A DNA stretch of 64,000 nt from the NCBI RefSeq assembly GCF_029024945.1, contig NZ_CP118976.1, forward strand, positions 1,736,001 to 1,800,000. The letters run 5' to 3'. Origin of the DNA: Staphylococcus succinus. Lineage in GTDB: Bacteria > Bacillota > Bacilli > Staphylococcales > Staphylococcaceae. Positions 1 through 8,408 of the stretch are shown here, one piece after another. The notes beneath the pieces were generated by a model that saw nothing but the letters and a program-made list of their open reading frames with translations, was not told where the DNA came from and ran no database searches. The position numbers and the translations under genes are program-made. How positions within the stretch are numbered: position 1 is the stretch's first letter; the number at the start of each line of letters is the position of its first letter.

Positions 1-559
1 CAAAGTCTTCAATCACTCTCACCGCACGTTGTTTCTTTTTACTGAGCTTTTGAGAAAGTATAGTAACTTCCTCAATTGCACCATTTTTTAATAGTGGTGC
101 TATGGTGGCTAAATCGTCATTTTGTTGTGCTGTTTTATATAAATAATGACCTTCTTCATTAAATCTTCGTTGCAATTGTAATGGAACAGCTTCCGAATCT
201 ACCACAGAAAAAACTTTTGTATACTTCGCTTTGATTGCACTCGGTAACATAACTTCCAACATTGAAATACGTTTGGTAACAAAATAATTATTATACCAAT
301 CTGTTAATTCAATAAGTTCTTGGGTCAACTCTGGCTTGATATCTTGAATTTCTTTGATTTCTTTTAATTTCGATATATCTATACTATTATCTGGCTGTTC
401 TGTAATCACCATGACATAACCTTGTATCGTCCTATGGCCAAAAGGAACCACTACACGCATACCTACTTGTATCATTGATTGCAATCTAGAAGGAATGATA
501 TAGTCAAAGGTGAAATCTACACTCTTAGAAGGTATATCAACAATTACTTTTGCTATCAT
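1..559 (-). CDS. priA: Primosomal replication helicase PriA, N-terminal part (cut by window edge)
   Basis: The minus strand from the ATG at 559 stays open to the window edge, giving the first 186 residues. It opens MIAKVIVDIPSKSVDFTFDY and continues with VGMRVVVPFGHRTIQGYVM, which is typical of the PriA 3'-DNA-end-binding domain; the helicase domain lies outside the window. PriA is a superfamily 2 helicase that restarts stalled replication forks. The start lies 1 nt beyond the coaBC stop, so the two are translationally adjacent, as in other staphylococci. No frame disruption is seen in this part. Confidence 0.93.
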   Translation of the reverse strand, partial: MIAKVIVDIPSKSVDFTFDYIIPSRLQSMIQVGMRVVVPFGHRTIQGYVMVITEQPDNSIDISKLKEIKEIQDIKPELTQELIELTDWYNNYFVTKRISMLEVMLPSAIKAKYTKVFSVVDSEAVPLQLQRRFNEEGHYLYKTAQQNDDLATIAPLLKNGAIEEVTILSQKLSKKKQRAVRVIEDF

Positions 560-560
560 T

Positions 561-1769
561 TTATTGCCACCTATTTTCTAAACTGTCTAGTATACGCTCC
601 GCTAAAATGACTTTCTTGGCTTTACCTAAATGCGTCTCATTACCATTTTCAAAGTACATCGTATAGTCATTGTCATCCGAACTAAACCCTATTGTACGAT
701 CACCTACATTATTAGCAATAATGACATCTGCATTTTTATGTTTTAATTTTTGTTGCGCATACGTTTCGATGTTTTGTGTCTCTGCAGCAAAGCCTACTAA
801 AAATTGACTGGTCTTGTGTTCACCTAAATACTTCAAAATATCAGGTGTACGTTTAAACGTAACAGATAATGTTCCATCTTGTTTTTTCAATTTATGGTCC
901 AATGTTTCTACAGGGGCATAATCTGATACTGCAGCAGCTTTGAATATGATATCCTGTGTTTCAAAACGGTTTTTAACTACTTTAAACATTTCTTCTGCGC
1001 TAGTAACTTGAATCGTATCTACATTTTCTGGAGGCGCGATATTTGTTGGACCTGAAACCAAAGTTACTATTGCTCCTCGTTTCTCTAAAGACTCAGCTAA
1101 AGCATACCCCATTTTTCCAGAGGAACGATTTGACAAGTATCTAACTGGATCTAACTCTTCGATAGTTGGGCCAGCTGTAACTAAAGCATGCACACCTTCA
1201 AATCGACTTTCTTTTGTAGTTTGATTCTGTTGCATGTCCTTGAAAAATAAATTTAATCTTTCTACAATTTGCAAAGGCTCTTCCATACGACCTTTTGCAA
1301 CGTATCCACATGCTAAATAACCTTCACCTGGTTCAAGAAAATAATAACCATCTGAACGTAATGTGGCCATGTTTTGCTGCGTTCTATTATTCTCGTACAT
1401 ATGCACATTCATTGCTGGTGCAACAAATTTGGGCGTTTCTGTAGCTATTAATGTTGAAGTCACCATGTCATCAGCAATACCATGTGCTAATTTAGCAATT
1501 GTATTGGCAGTCGCTGGCGCAACTACAATTGCATCTGCCCAGTCCCCTAATGCAACATGTTGTATTTCTTTAGGGTTTTGTTCAATAAATGTACTTGTAT
1601 ATACGGGATTTCTTCCTATCGCCTGAAAAGCTAAAGGGGTTACAAATTCTTGTGCATGATCTGTAAGCATAACGCTCACATCATATCCAGCTTGCGTTAA
1701 TTTACTCGTTAAATCGATGGCTTTATATGCAGCTATACCGCCTGTTACAGCAAGTAAGATTCGTTTCAT
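561..1769 (-). CDS. coaBC: Bifunctional CoaBC: phosphopantothenoylcysteine decarboxylase / phosphopantothenate-cysteine ligase
   Basis: CoaBC carries out two successive steps of coenzyme A synthesis: joining cysteine to 4'-phosphopantothenate and decarboxylating the product. The 402-residue protein has the usual fused length. The N-terminal flavoprotein half shows GGIAAYKA near residues 10-17, a His at 71, PAMN at 118-121 and the catalytic Cys in GYLACGY at 154. The C-terminal ligase half shows VTAGPTIEELDPVR and KAAAVSDYAP. The ATG at 1769 is preceded by a GGAGGT-type ribosome binding site. It lies directly upstream of priA; a hairpin terminator separates it from rpoZ, so it probably has its own promoter. 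Confidence 0.97.
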   Translation of the reverse strand: MKRILLAVTGGIAAYKAIDLTSKLTQAGYDVSVMLTDHAQEFVTPLAFQAIGRNPVYTSTFIEQNPKEIQHVALGDWADAIVVAPATANTIAKLAHGIADDMVTSTLIATETPKFVAPAMNVHMYENNRTQQNMATLRSDGYYFLEPGEGYLACGYVAKGRMEEPLQIVERLNLFFKDMQQNQTTKESRFEGVHALVTAGPTIEELDPVRYLSNRSSGKMGYALAESLEKRGAIVTLVSGPTNIAPPENVDTIQVTSAEEMFKVVKNRFETQDIIFKAAAVSDYAPVETLDHKLKKQDGTLSVTFKRTPDILKYLGEHKTSQFLVGFAAETQNIETYAQQKLKHKNADVIIANNVGDRTIGFSSDDNDYTMYFENGNETHLGKAKKVILAERILDSLENRWQ

Positions 1770-1910
1770 TATAATTTACCTCCAGATAGTTTAAACGTGA
1801 CTGGTTATTACGTAATAACTCAGTGATAGCTTATAAAATAACAAACATTAAGTTGTCTGTTGTTTATTGGCGTGATTACTCATTATTATACACAAATTAA
1901 TAGATAAATT

Positions 1911-1942
1911 AAAAAAGCACACCTTGCTTCTGCATGGTGTGC
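1911..1942 (-). terminator. Terminator after gmk-rpoZ
   Basis: The stem GCACACC / GGTGTGC with a 12-nt loop is followed on the minus strand by a run of six T. It lies between the rpoZ stop and the coaBC start, which fits the end of the gmk-rpoZ transcript. Confidence 0.75.
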
Positions 1943-2010
1943 GCTTGAAAGACCTTTATTTAATGCCATCTCAATTATATAAATGTATTTCAAGGTGAAC
2001 GTTCAATTAC

Positions 2011-2220
2011 TTAAGAAAGTTTTATTGTACCGTCTGGATAAATTTCACCGTCAGCAATTTCTTCTAAAGCTTTACCTACGGGTTTTTTTGAGTTGTATTT
2101 ATTTAACAATGCAGTTTCTGGATTTTCATCTATTTCACGTGCACGTTTTGCAGCAGTAGTTGCAATTAAATATTTCGAGTTAATCTTTGATGTTAATTGG
2201 TTTAATGGTGGGTATAACAT
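2011..2220 (-). CDS. rpoZ: DNA-directed RNA polymerase omega subunit
   Basis: The 69-residue protein opens MLYPPLNQLTSKINSKYLIA and contains TAAKRAREI, the conserved core by which omega clamps the beta' C-terminus and helps RNA polymerase assembly. Length is normal for Firmicutes omega (about 65-75). Its ATG overlaps the gmk stop by one base (TAATG), indicating translational coupling, and the gmk-rpoZ pairing is the standard context. Nothing unusual is seen. Confidence 0.95.
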   Translation of the reverse strand: MLYPPLNQLTSKINSKYLIATTAAKRAREIDENPETALLNKYNSKKPVGKALEEIADGEIYPDGTIKLS

Positions 2221-2843
2221 TATTTTTTTGCCTCCAATATCATTTTTCTATATTTTGCTTCAATGCGTTCTCTTTTCAAATGCTCTGCATCTACAATCGA
2301 TTGAATACGTTGCTTGGCTAAATCAACTTCATCATTAACGACAACATAATCATACAAGTTCATCATTTCCACTTCTTTACGCGCTTCGTGCACACGGCTT
2401 TGAATTTTTTCATCAGATTCTGTACCACGACCGACTAATCGTTCACGTAAATGGTCTAAACTTGGCGGAGCAAGAAATATAAACAATGCATCTGGAAACT
2501 TCTTACGCACTTGTTTGGCACCTTCGACTTCAATCTCTAAAAACACATCATGACCTTGATCCATAGTGTCTTTAACATACTGCACAGGCGTCCCATAATA
2601 ATTGCCAACATACTCTGCATATTCTATGAATTGATCTTGTTTAATTAATTCTTCAAAGTCAGACTTTGCTTTGAAAAAGTAATCAACGCCATCAACTTCA
2701 CCCTCACGCATATCACGTGTTGTCATTGAAATAGAATATTTATAAGATGTGGATGGGTCATCAAATATTTTCTTTCTAACTGTACCTTTCCCTACACCAG
2801 AAGGTCCAGATAGTACAATCAACAAACCTTTCTCATTATCCAT
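2220..2843 (-). CDS. gmk: Guanylate kinase
   Basis: Gmk phosphorylates GMP to GDP with ATP in the cytoplasm. The 207-residue protein has the P-loop GPSGVGKG at 13-20, the GMP-binding TTRDMREGEVDGVDYFF region near 41-57 and the lid segment R-GTESDEKIQSR. Length matches the family. The ATG at 2843 has a GAGAGGT ribosome binding site. It is divergent from rqcH, with a 158-bp intergenic region that must hold both promoters. Confidence 0.97.
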   Translation of the reverse strand: MDNEKGLLIVLSGPSGVGKGTVRKKIFDDPSTSYKYSISMTTRDMREGEVDGVDYFFKAKSDFEELIKQDQFIEYAEYVGNYYGTPVQYVKDTMDQGHDVFLEIEVEGAKQVRKKFPDALFIFLAPPSLDHLRERLVGRGTESDEKIQSRVHEARKEVEMMNLYDYVVVNDEVDLAKQRIQSIVDAEHLKRERIEAKYRKMILEAKK

Positions 2844-3001
2844 GACTTACGACCTCTCTAAGCTATACTTCTATTATTAACACATGATACCACAATCACC
2901 ATTTGATTGTATAGCATACTTAGTACAAACTTTGCCCATGACCAATTCTTTTTGCCGTGTTACAATATGATGAATGACTAAAAATAAGGTGGCTGATAGT
3001 A

Positions 3002-4699
3002 ATGGCATACGATGGTTTATTTACAAGAAAAATGGTGGAATCGTTACAATTTTTAGTAGACGGTAGAATCCACAAAATAAATCAACCAGAAAACGACACG
3101 CTGATTGTCGTTGTTCGTCAAAGTCGTAAAAATCATCAACTTCTACTTTCTATCCATCCTAGTTTTACTAGAATGCATCTCACTAATAAAAAATATGACA
3201 ACCCATTTGATCCCCCTATGTTTGCTCGCGTATTCCGTAAGCATCTTGAAGGTGGTATTGTAAAAGCAATTAGACAAATTGGTAATGATAGACGTGTAGA
3301 GATAGATGTTGAAAGCAAAGATGAAATTGGCGATACAATACATCGTACTATGATTTTAGAAATTATGGGTAAACATAGTAATTTGGTACTCGTTGATGAA
3401 AATCGTAAAATTATTGAAGGATTTAAACATTTAACGCCTAATACGAATCAATATCGTACGGTTATGCCGGGGTTTGAATATGAAACACCCCCGTTACAAA
3501 ACAAAGTGAATCCCTATGATATCACTGGTGACGAGGCTTTAAAATATATTGATTTTAACAGTGGAAAAATAGCACGACAATTACTCGATCAATTTGAAGG
3601 TTTCAGTCCATTAATTACAAATGAAATTGTAAGTCGCAAACAATTTATGACAGCTCAAACGCTACCAGAAGCTTTTGATACAGTGATGGCTGAAACAAAT
3701 GAAGCGGCTACACCAATCTTCCATAAAAACCACGAAACAGGTAAAGAAGACTTTTATTTCATGCAATTAAATCAATTTTATGATGACGTTGTTCTATATG
3801 ACTCTCTTCATGATTTACTTGATCGCTATTATGATGCACGTGGCGAAAGAGAACGTGTCAAACAACGCGCCAATGATTTAGTGAAATTTGTACAACAACA
3901 ACTTCATAAGTATCAAAATAAACTAAGTAAACTGTTGGATGAGCAAGAAGGCACTAAAGATAAAGAACTGCAGCAGTTATATGGAGAATTAATCACAGCC
4001 AACATCTATCGTATTAAACAGGGCGACAAAGAAGTAACTGCACTTAACTATTATACCGGTGAAGAAGTAACTATTCCTCTGAAAACAACGAAATCTCCTG
4101 CAGTTAATGCTCAACTCTACTATAAGCAATACAACAAGTTAAAAACGAGAGCCCATGAACTACATCATCAAATTGATTTGACTAAAGAAAATATTGCTTA
4201 TTTTGAAAGTATCGACCAACAACTTGCACATATTTCTGTAGACGATATAGATGATATTCGTGATGAATTGGCAGAACAAGGCTATATGAAACAACGCAAA
4301 CAAAGTAAAAAGAAAAAGAAACAAACCATACAACTACAAGAGTATGTATCAACAGACGGGGACACAATACTCGTAGGTAAAAACAATAAACAAAATGATT
4401 ATTTAACAAATAAGAAAGCCTCAAAAAATCATCTTTGGTTCCACACTAAAGATATTCCAGGGTCACACGTTGTAATACTAAATGATGATCCAAGCGAAAC
4501 AACCATTAAAGAGGCTGCGATGTTATCTGGCTACTTTTCCAAGGCTGGCAATTCAGGCCAAATCCCTGTAGATTACACTGAAATCAAACACGTTCATAAA
4601 CCTTCAGGATCAAAACCTGGTTTTGTAACTTACGATAATCAAAAAACACTTTTTGCTACGCCAGATTACGATCATATTCAAAAATTAAAAGTTAAATAA
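3002..4699 (+). CDS. rqcH: RqcH, ribosome-associated quality control factor (NFACT/FbpA family)
   Basis: RqcH binds stalled 50S-peptidyl-tRNA complexes and adds C-terminal alanine tails to the nascent chain, marking it for degradation; older annotations call the family fibronectin-binding protein A. The 565-residue protein has an N-terminal NFACT-N domain with NDR at 95-97 (the D-R pair needed for Ala-tailing in B. subtilis RqcH), a long central coiled coil (about 290-440, ending in a Lys/Gln-rich stretch) and a C-terminal NFACT-R domain with HLWFHTKDIPGSHVVI. The start has an AAGGTGG ribosome binding site. It is monocistronic, closed by a shared terminator. Confidence 0.95.
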   Translation: MAYDGLFTRKMVESLQFLVDGRIHKINQPENDTLIVVVRQSRKNHQLLLSIHPSFTRMHLTNKKYDNPFDPPMFARVFRKHLEGGIVKAIRQIGNDRRVEIDVESKDEIGDTIHRTMILEIMGKHSNLVLVDENRKIIEGFKHLTPNTNQYRTVMPGFEYETPPLQNKVNPYDITGDEALKYIDFNSGKIARQLLDQFEGFSPLITNEIVSRKQFMTAQTLPEAFDTVMAETNEAATPIFHKNHETGKEDFYFMQLNQFYDDVVLYDSLHDLLDRYYDARGERERVKQRANDLVKFVQQQLHKYQNKLSKLLDEQEGTKDKELQQLYGELITANIYRIKQGDKEVTALNYYTGEEVTIPLKTTKSPAVNAQLYYKQYNKLKTRAHELHHQIDLTKENIAYFESIDQQLAHISVDDIDDIRDELAEQGYMKQRKQSKKKKKQTIQLQEYVSTDGDTILVGKNNKQNDYLTNKKASKNHLWFHTKDIPGSHVVILNDDPSETTIKEAAMLSGYFSKAGNSGQIPVDYTEIKHVHKPSGSKPGFVTYDNQKTLFATPDYDHIQKLKVK

Positions 4700-4720
4700 C
4701 TTTTTAATCCATTCATAATT

Positions 4721-4783
4721 AAAAAAGCTAGGACTATAGCGTTTAAGTATTATCAACAAAACGCTATACATCCTAGCTTTTTT
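4721..4783. terminator. Bidirectional terminator between rqcH and the VOC gene
   Basis: A long inverted repeat, with AAAAAAGCTAGGA and ATAGCGTTT on one arm and their complements on the other, is flanked by A and T runs. It serves both convergent genes. Confidence 0.85.
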
Positions 4784-4797
4784 ATTTTAAATTAACA

Positions 4798-5202
4798 TTA
4801 TTGATTAGGTAGCGCTAATTGGAAGTTTACTCCGAACTTATCTTGAATCCATGCAAATTCTCTAAACGGTGGCATTTCTGTTTTCGGCATTAATATTGCA
4901 CCACCACTTTTCAGTTTACTAAATAAGCGTTCCATTTCTAACGGGCTATCAACCGTTACATATAAGGACATTGCAGGGTTCATATCAATATCCACACCAT
5001 TTACGTTATCTATGGCCATAAATATTTGATCTTTAAGTCTAAATATTGCATGTTGAACAGCGCCTGTAGGTGCATCATCACTTTCACTATATTTTACTAA
5101 TGTTAAAATTTCTGCATCTTCAAATGTATTTACATATAAATTAATCGCTTCTTCCGCTTCTCCATTGAACATCAAGAATGTAGTTATTTTAGGTATTGCC
5201 AT
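4798..5202 (-). CDS. VOC/PhnB-like family protein
   Basis: The 134-residue protein (MAIPKITTFLMFNGEAEEAI start) has the layout of the PhnB-like/glyoxalase fold: F-NGEAEEAINLY near the N-terminus, HAIFRLKDQIFMAID in the middle and WIQDKFGVNFQL at the C-terminus. Members are often annotated as 3-demethylubiquinone methyltransferase-like, but no methyltransferase motif is present and staphylococci do not make ubiquinone, so the substrate is unknown. The ATG follows an AAGGAGGA ribosome binding site. It stands alone. Confidence 0.85.
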   Translation of the reverse strand: MAIPKITTFLMFNGEAEEAINLYVNTFEDAEILTLVKYSESDDAPTGAVQHAIFRLKDQIFMAIDNVNGVDIDMNPAMSLYVTVDSPLEMERLFSKLKSGGAILMPKTEMPPFREFAWIQDKFGVNFQLALPNQ

Positions 5203-5329
5203 TAATAAATCCTCCTTCTTGGTCTTACTTACTAGGATAAATCATCATTACTTAAAAATCGAATAACTATATATAACTGACACGTGATTATTATATATTC
5301 CACACTATGATTACGTGACAAACTCATAT

Positions 5330-6184
5330 TTATGATAAATTCATAAATCCGTTACCTAACACATCACGTACATCATGTATTACTAAAAATGCATTTTCAT
5401 CCTCTTCATTCACTAATTTTTTCACTCTTGTAACTTGTGATTGTGGTACTACAACATAAAGCATACTGGTTTCATTTTTACCATAACCCCCTTTACCATT
5501 TAGGAGTGTGGATCCCCTTCCAGTAAAACTATTAATTTTATCGCTTATTGTTTCATTATGACTAGAAATAATAGTGACTGCCTTTTTGGGATTAAAGCCT
5601 TCAATAATAAATGAAGTTGCCCGTTCCGTGATAAACAACATAATGATTGTAAATAATACATTAGTTAATGGAAGTACGAAAATAAACGAGAGTACAACCA
5701 GTCCATCCAATACAAATATAGCTTGAGAGGTTTTTATATCGAAATACTTATTTAACATCTTCGCAACTACCGATGTTCCCCCAATAACTCCACCGGATGC
5801 GATGACTAAGCCAATCCCTATGCCTACTAATACACCTCCAAAGGTAGCATTAACAACAAAGTTATCTACACCTGTATTCCATCCTTCTGTTAAATCTAAA
5901 AATATAGATATCGCAGTATTAGATATGAATGTATAAATCGCTGTTCTTCTGCTTAAAAATTTCCAACCTACAATGATTACAATAGTATTAATAATTAATG
6001 ATGTTAACGCAGGTGAAAAACCAAAGGCATATTTTAAAGCTAGAGATATACCTACTGTGCCCCCATCACCGAGATTAGATCCAAGGATAAAGCAGTTAAC
6101 TGCAATCGCGCTAATGAATGATCCAATTAAACAAACGATAATATTTTTTGTATGGTTACGAAATAATTGTTGTATCATTTTCAA
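5330..6184 (-). CDS. YitT family membrane protein (DUF161 plus DUF2179)
   Basis: The 284-residue protein has five to six hydrophobic segments in the first about 200 residues, including glycine-rich GVLVGIGIGLVIASGGVIGGT. A soluble C-terminal domain of about 80 residues follows, with STLLNGKGGYGKNE and VVVPQSQVTRVKKLVNEED. That is the DUF161-DUF2179 arrangement of the YitT family, polytopic proteins of uncertain, possibly transport, function. The first residues MKMIQQLFRNHTKNI give a short basic cytoplasmic N-terminus. It is monocistronic, followed at a distance by the VOC gene on the same strand. Confidence 0.88.
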   Translation of the reverse strand: MKMIQQLFRNHTKNIIVCLIGSFISAIAVNCFILGSNLGDGGTVGISLALKYAFGFSPALTSLIINTIVIIVGWKFLSRRTAIYTFISNTAISIFLDLTEGWNTGVDNFVVNATFGGVLVGIGIGLVIASGGVIGGTSVVAKMLNKYFDIKTSQAIFVLDGLVVLSFIFVLPLTNVLFTIIMLFITERATSFIIEGFNPKKAVTIISSHNETISDKINSFTGRGSTLLNGKGGYGKNETSMLYVVVPQSQVTRVKKLVNEEDENAFLVIHDVRDVLGNGFMNLS

Positions 6185-6498
6185 CCCTGCCCCCTATGCC
6201 TTTGAAAAGTAATTACATATTATTTCTAAAATTATAAACTAAATATGTCATAAATCCTATGTATAAATAACCCTATCTTTTTATATTATTTAGATAAAAA
6301 TAAACAAATGTAATGTTTTAAGTTGTTTCTTAAAAAATTTTCACAAAATAAATTAATAGACACGGATGGACGATTTTAAATATTTTAAATATATCATTTT
6401 TCTGTCTGTTTGATTGCTATTGCATTTCACAAATGCTAACTCACCTATTTTTATCATGTTCAATCGAACCTGTGATTGTTATGTTTATTCTTAATTTC
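6185..6498. other. AT-rich intergenic region without a gene
   Basis: This stretch lies between the YitT start and the promoter of the small peptide gene. It should hold the YitT promoter on the minus strand. I see no open frame with a ribosome binding site and no strong hairpin. Confidence 0.5.
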
Positions 6499-6527
6499 TT
6501 TCACTTTATTACATTTACAGTTAAAAT
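6499..6527 (+). promoter_or_regulatory. Candidate sigma-A promoter for the 27-residue peptide gene
   Basis: TTTCAC (6499-6504), a 17-nt spacer and TAAAAT (6522-6527) lie 32 nt before the peptide ATG. The spacing is ideal and each hexamer is a moderate match, so the call is an inference. Confidence 0.4.
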
Positions 6528-6558
6528 GTATATAAATACATCGGGAGGTTAATTAATT

Positions 6559-6642
6559 ATGTCTTTTTATATTATTCCATTACTTATTGCTGCACTCGTC
6601 TTACTCATTGGTTATATTATTATAAAAATTATGATTCGTTGA
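6559..6642 (+). CDS. 27-residue single-span membrane peptide
   Basis: The frame reads MSFYIIPLLIAALVLL... and ends KIMIR: one continuous hydrophobic helix with a short basic C-terminal tail. The ATG at 6559 follows a strong GGGAGG ribosome binding site with 8-nt spacing, a candidate promoter lies upstream, and a clear terminator closes the unit at 6720-6765. All four elements of a real gene are therefore present although it is far below usual length cut-offs. I do not recognise it. It resembles in size and topology the hydrophobic peptides of type I toxin-antitoxin systems or regulatory membrane miniproteins, but no antisense partner is evident. Confidence 0.6.
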   Translation: MSFYIIPLLIAALVLLIGYIIIKIMIR

Positions 6643-6719
6643 TCTATCATTCAACTTTGTAGTATATATAGTTATGCATACACGAAGCGGTCATTACGCA
6701 ACTTTTCTGATGAATATAC

Positions 6720-6765
6720 AAAAAGGATAGTGAAAATGTCTTGATACATTTTCACTATCCTTTTT
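6720..6765. terminator. Bidirectional terminator
   Basis: A perfect 20-bp inverted repeat (AAAAAGGATAGTGAAAATGT and its complement) around a 6-nt loop has A and T runs on both ends. It can serve the plus-strand peptide gene and the minus-strand gene at 6801. Confidence 0.9.
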
Positions 6766-6800
6766 ATTTTCATTCATCAGTGATAACTAGCGGTTTAAAA

Positions 6801-6983
6801 TCAAATATGCCCCTTTTGCTTAATAATAGACTTTGATTTCTTATAAATATTTTTATCTGCTGATTTTGATAATAATTCATTACCTTCATTGTATGTTTTT
6901 TGTGCTCTATAGTCGTCTTCTTTTTTTAAAAATTTATTTAAATGCGCAAAATGGTCATATGCTTCATCCGGGTTCTTTGTCAT
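6801..6983 (-). CDS. Small hypothetical protein downstream of pyrE
   Basis: The 60-residue, lysine- and asparagine-rich, probably helical protein (MTKNPDEAYDHFAHLNKFLK start) has no signal peptide or membrane segment. The ATG is preceded by a very strong GGAGGGG ribosome binding site. It begins 21 nt after the pyrE stop, so it may be the last cistron of the pyr transcript before the terminator at 6720-6765. I do not recognise a family, and a role in pyrimidine metabolism is not implied by its position alone. Confidence 0.7.
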   Translation of the reverse strand: MTKNPDEAYDHFAHLNKFLKKEDDYRAQKTYNEGNELLSKSADKNIYKKSKSIIKQKGHI

Positions 6984-7004
6984 AATATCCCCTCCAACTC
7001 TATA

Positions 7005-7616
7005 TTATGACAAGTTATCTCTCCAATCAACTAATGTAGTCATATCGTTATCAGAAATTTCTCCATTTTCTTTTGCGACAGTAATTAGCTCATTATAATT
7101 ACTCAAAGTATAGAAAGGAAGATTAGCTGCTGTGAATTGCTCGTCCGCTTTTTTAAGGCCATAAGTAAAAATAGCTACAACACCTAATACATCTGCACCA
7201 GCTTCTTTCAAGGCATCTACAGCAGTGATAGAAGAACCGCCTGTCGAAATTAAATCTTCAATTACAACTACTTTTTTACCTTTACTCTGTGCACCTTCAA
7301 TTTGATTTTGTTTGCCATGACTTTTACTTGAAGAACGCACGTAATTCATCGGTAAATCTAATGACTCAGAAACATATGCAGCGTGTGGAATGCCCGCTGT
7401 TGCAGTACCTGACAATACTTCAACATCCCCAAAATTAGTCTTAATTAATTCTGCAAGACCGTCTCTAATTTCACGACGAATGGATGGATAACCTAATGTA
7501 ATTCGATTATCACAATATATCGGTGATTTAATACCAGAACTCCATGTAAACGGCTCATTAGGTGAAAGAGACACTGCTTCAATGTCTAATAATGCTTTTG
7601 CTATATTTTTTGCCAT
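7005..7616 (-). CDS. pyrE: Orotate phosphoribosyltransferase
   Basis: PyrE joins orotate to PRPP to give OMP, the fifth step of UMP synthesis. The 203-residue protein has the PRPP-binding motif KVVVIEDLISTGGSS near residues 115-129 and the flexible-loop region SSSKSHGKQNQIEG before it; length is normal. Its ATG begins 1 nt after the pyrF stop. It is the last recognised gene of the eight-gene pyr operon. Confidence 0.97.
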   Translation of the reverse strand: MAKNIAKALLDIEAVSLSPNEPFTWSSGIKSPIYCDNRITLGYPSIRREIRDGLAELIKTNFGDVEVLSGTATAGIPHAAYVSESLDLPMNYVRSSSKSHGKQNQIEGAQSKGKKVVVIEDLISTGGSSITAVDALKEAGADVLGVVAIFTYGLKKADEQFTAANLPFYTLSNYNELITVAKENGEISDNDMTTLVDWRDNLS

Positions 7617-7617
7617 A

Positions 7618-8310
7618 TTAACTTAACCAACTTTCTTTAATTTTATGATAACTTTCTACTGGATTGTCGCTCTTAGTGATGGGACGCCCAACAACGATAT
7701 GTGTTGACCCTAATGCTTTTGCTTGGTGTGGCGTTGTTATTCTTTTTTGATCATCAGCGCTTGTACCTTCTGGTCTGATACCTGGAGTAACTTTTAAAAA
7801 TTCAGAACCTAATGCATTCGTGAGTAATGAAGTTTCTAAAGGTGAACAAACGACACCATCTAATCCAGATTGCTTAGCTAATTGTGCGTAATTTAACACA
7901 GCTGCTTCAATTGAACTTTGAATATTTTGTTCATTGTGTAACACTTCTTCAGTGGTCGAAGTGAGCTGAGTAACTGCAATAATTTGAATGTTGTCATTAT
8001 ATTTACGAATGCCTTCAACTGCACGTTTCATCATATCTGTTCCACCTGCTGCATGAACATTTACTAAATCAACATTTAATTTGCTTAATCCTTCCATCGC
8101 TTTACCAACGGTATTAGGAATATCGTGTAATTTCAAATCCAAGAATATATCGTGACCACGCGCCTTAATAGAGGCAATTAAATCAGGTCCAGTTTGGTAA
8201 AAGAGTTCCATCCCTATTTTCACAAACAATGGCTCATCGAATTGGTCTAAAAACGTATGTACTGCTTCAGAAGAATCAAAGTCTAAGGCAATAATAGGTA
8301 AAGTATTCAT
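7618..8310 (-). CDS. pyrF: Orotidine 5'-phosphate decarboxylase
   Basis: PyrF decarboxylates OMP to UMP. The 230-residue TIM-barrel protein starts MNTLPIIALDFDS, carries the family signature DLKLHDIPNT with the catalytic Asp-Lys-Asp set near residues 58-67, and ends with the phosphate-binding GRPIT segment. It sits 98 nt after carB, across an intercistronic hairpin, and is tightly linked to pyrE. Confidence 0.97.
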   Translation of the reverse strand: MNTLPIIALDFDSSEAVHTFLDQFDEPLFVKIGMELFYQTGPDLIASIKARGHDIFLDLKLHDIPNTVGKAMEGLSKLNVDLVNVHAAGGTDMMKRAVEGIRKYNDNIQIIAVTQLTSTTEEVLHNEQNIQSSIEAAVLNYAQLAKQSGLDGVVCSPLETSLLTNALGSEFLKVTPGIRPEGTSADDQKRITTPHQAKALGSTHIVVGRPITKSDNPVESYHKIKESWLS

Positions 8311-8352
8311 AATTTATGCTACACCTCATATTTAATAACTTTCAATATTTGA

Positions 8353-8400
8353 ATTAAGACAAAATAATAGTTCATCAAACACTATCACTTTGTCTTAATT
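8353..8400 (-). other. Intercistronic hairpin between carB and pyrF
   Basis: On the minus strand ATTAAGACAAA and TTTGTCTTAAT pair as an 11-bp stem with a loop of about 25 nt. A TCAAAC/GTTTGA alternative overlaps one arm. No T run follows, so it is more likely an mRNA-stability or weak attenuation element than a terminator. Confidence 0.45.
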
Positions 8401-8408
8401 GTTTGATT

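Noticed and set aside
1363..1626. 87-residue plus-strand frame antisense to coaBC
   Set aside because: Shadow of a strongly conserved gene, no ribosome binding site; similar antisense frames across carB, ileS, sdhA and mutS2 were dropped for the same reason.
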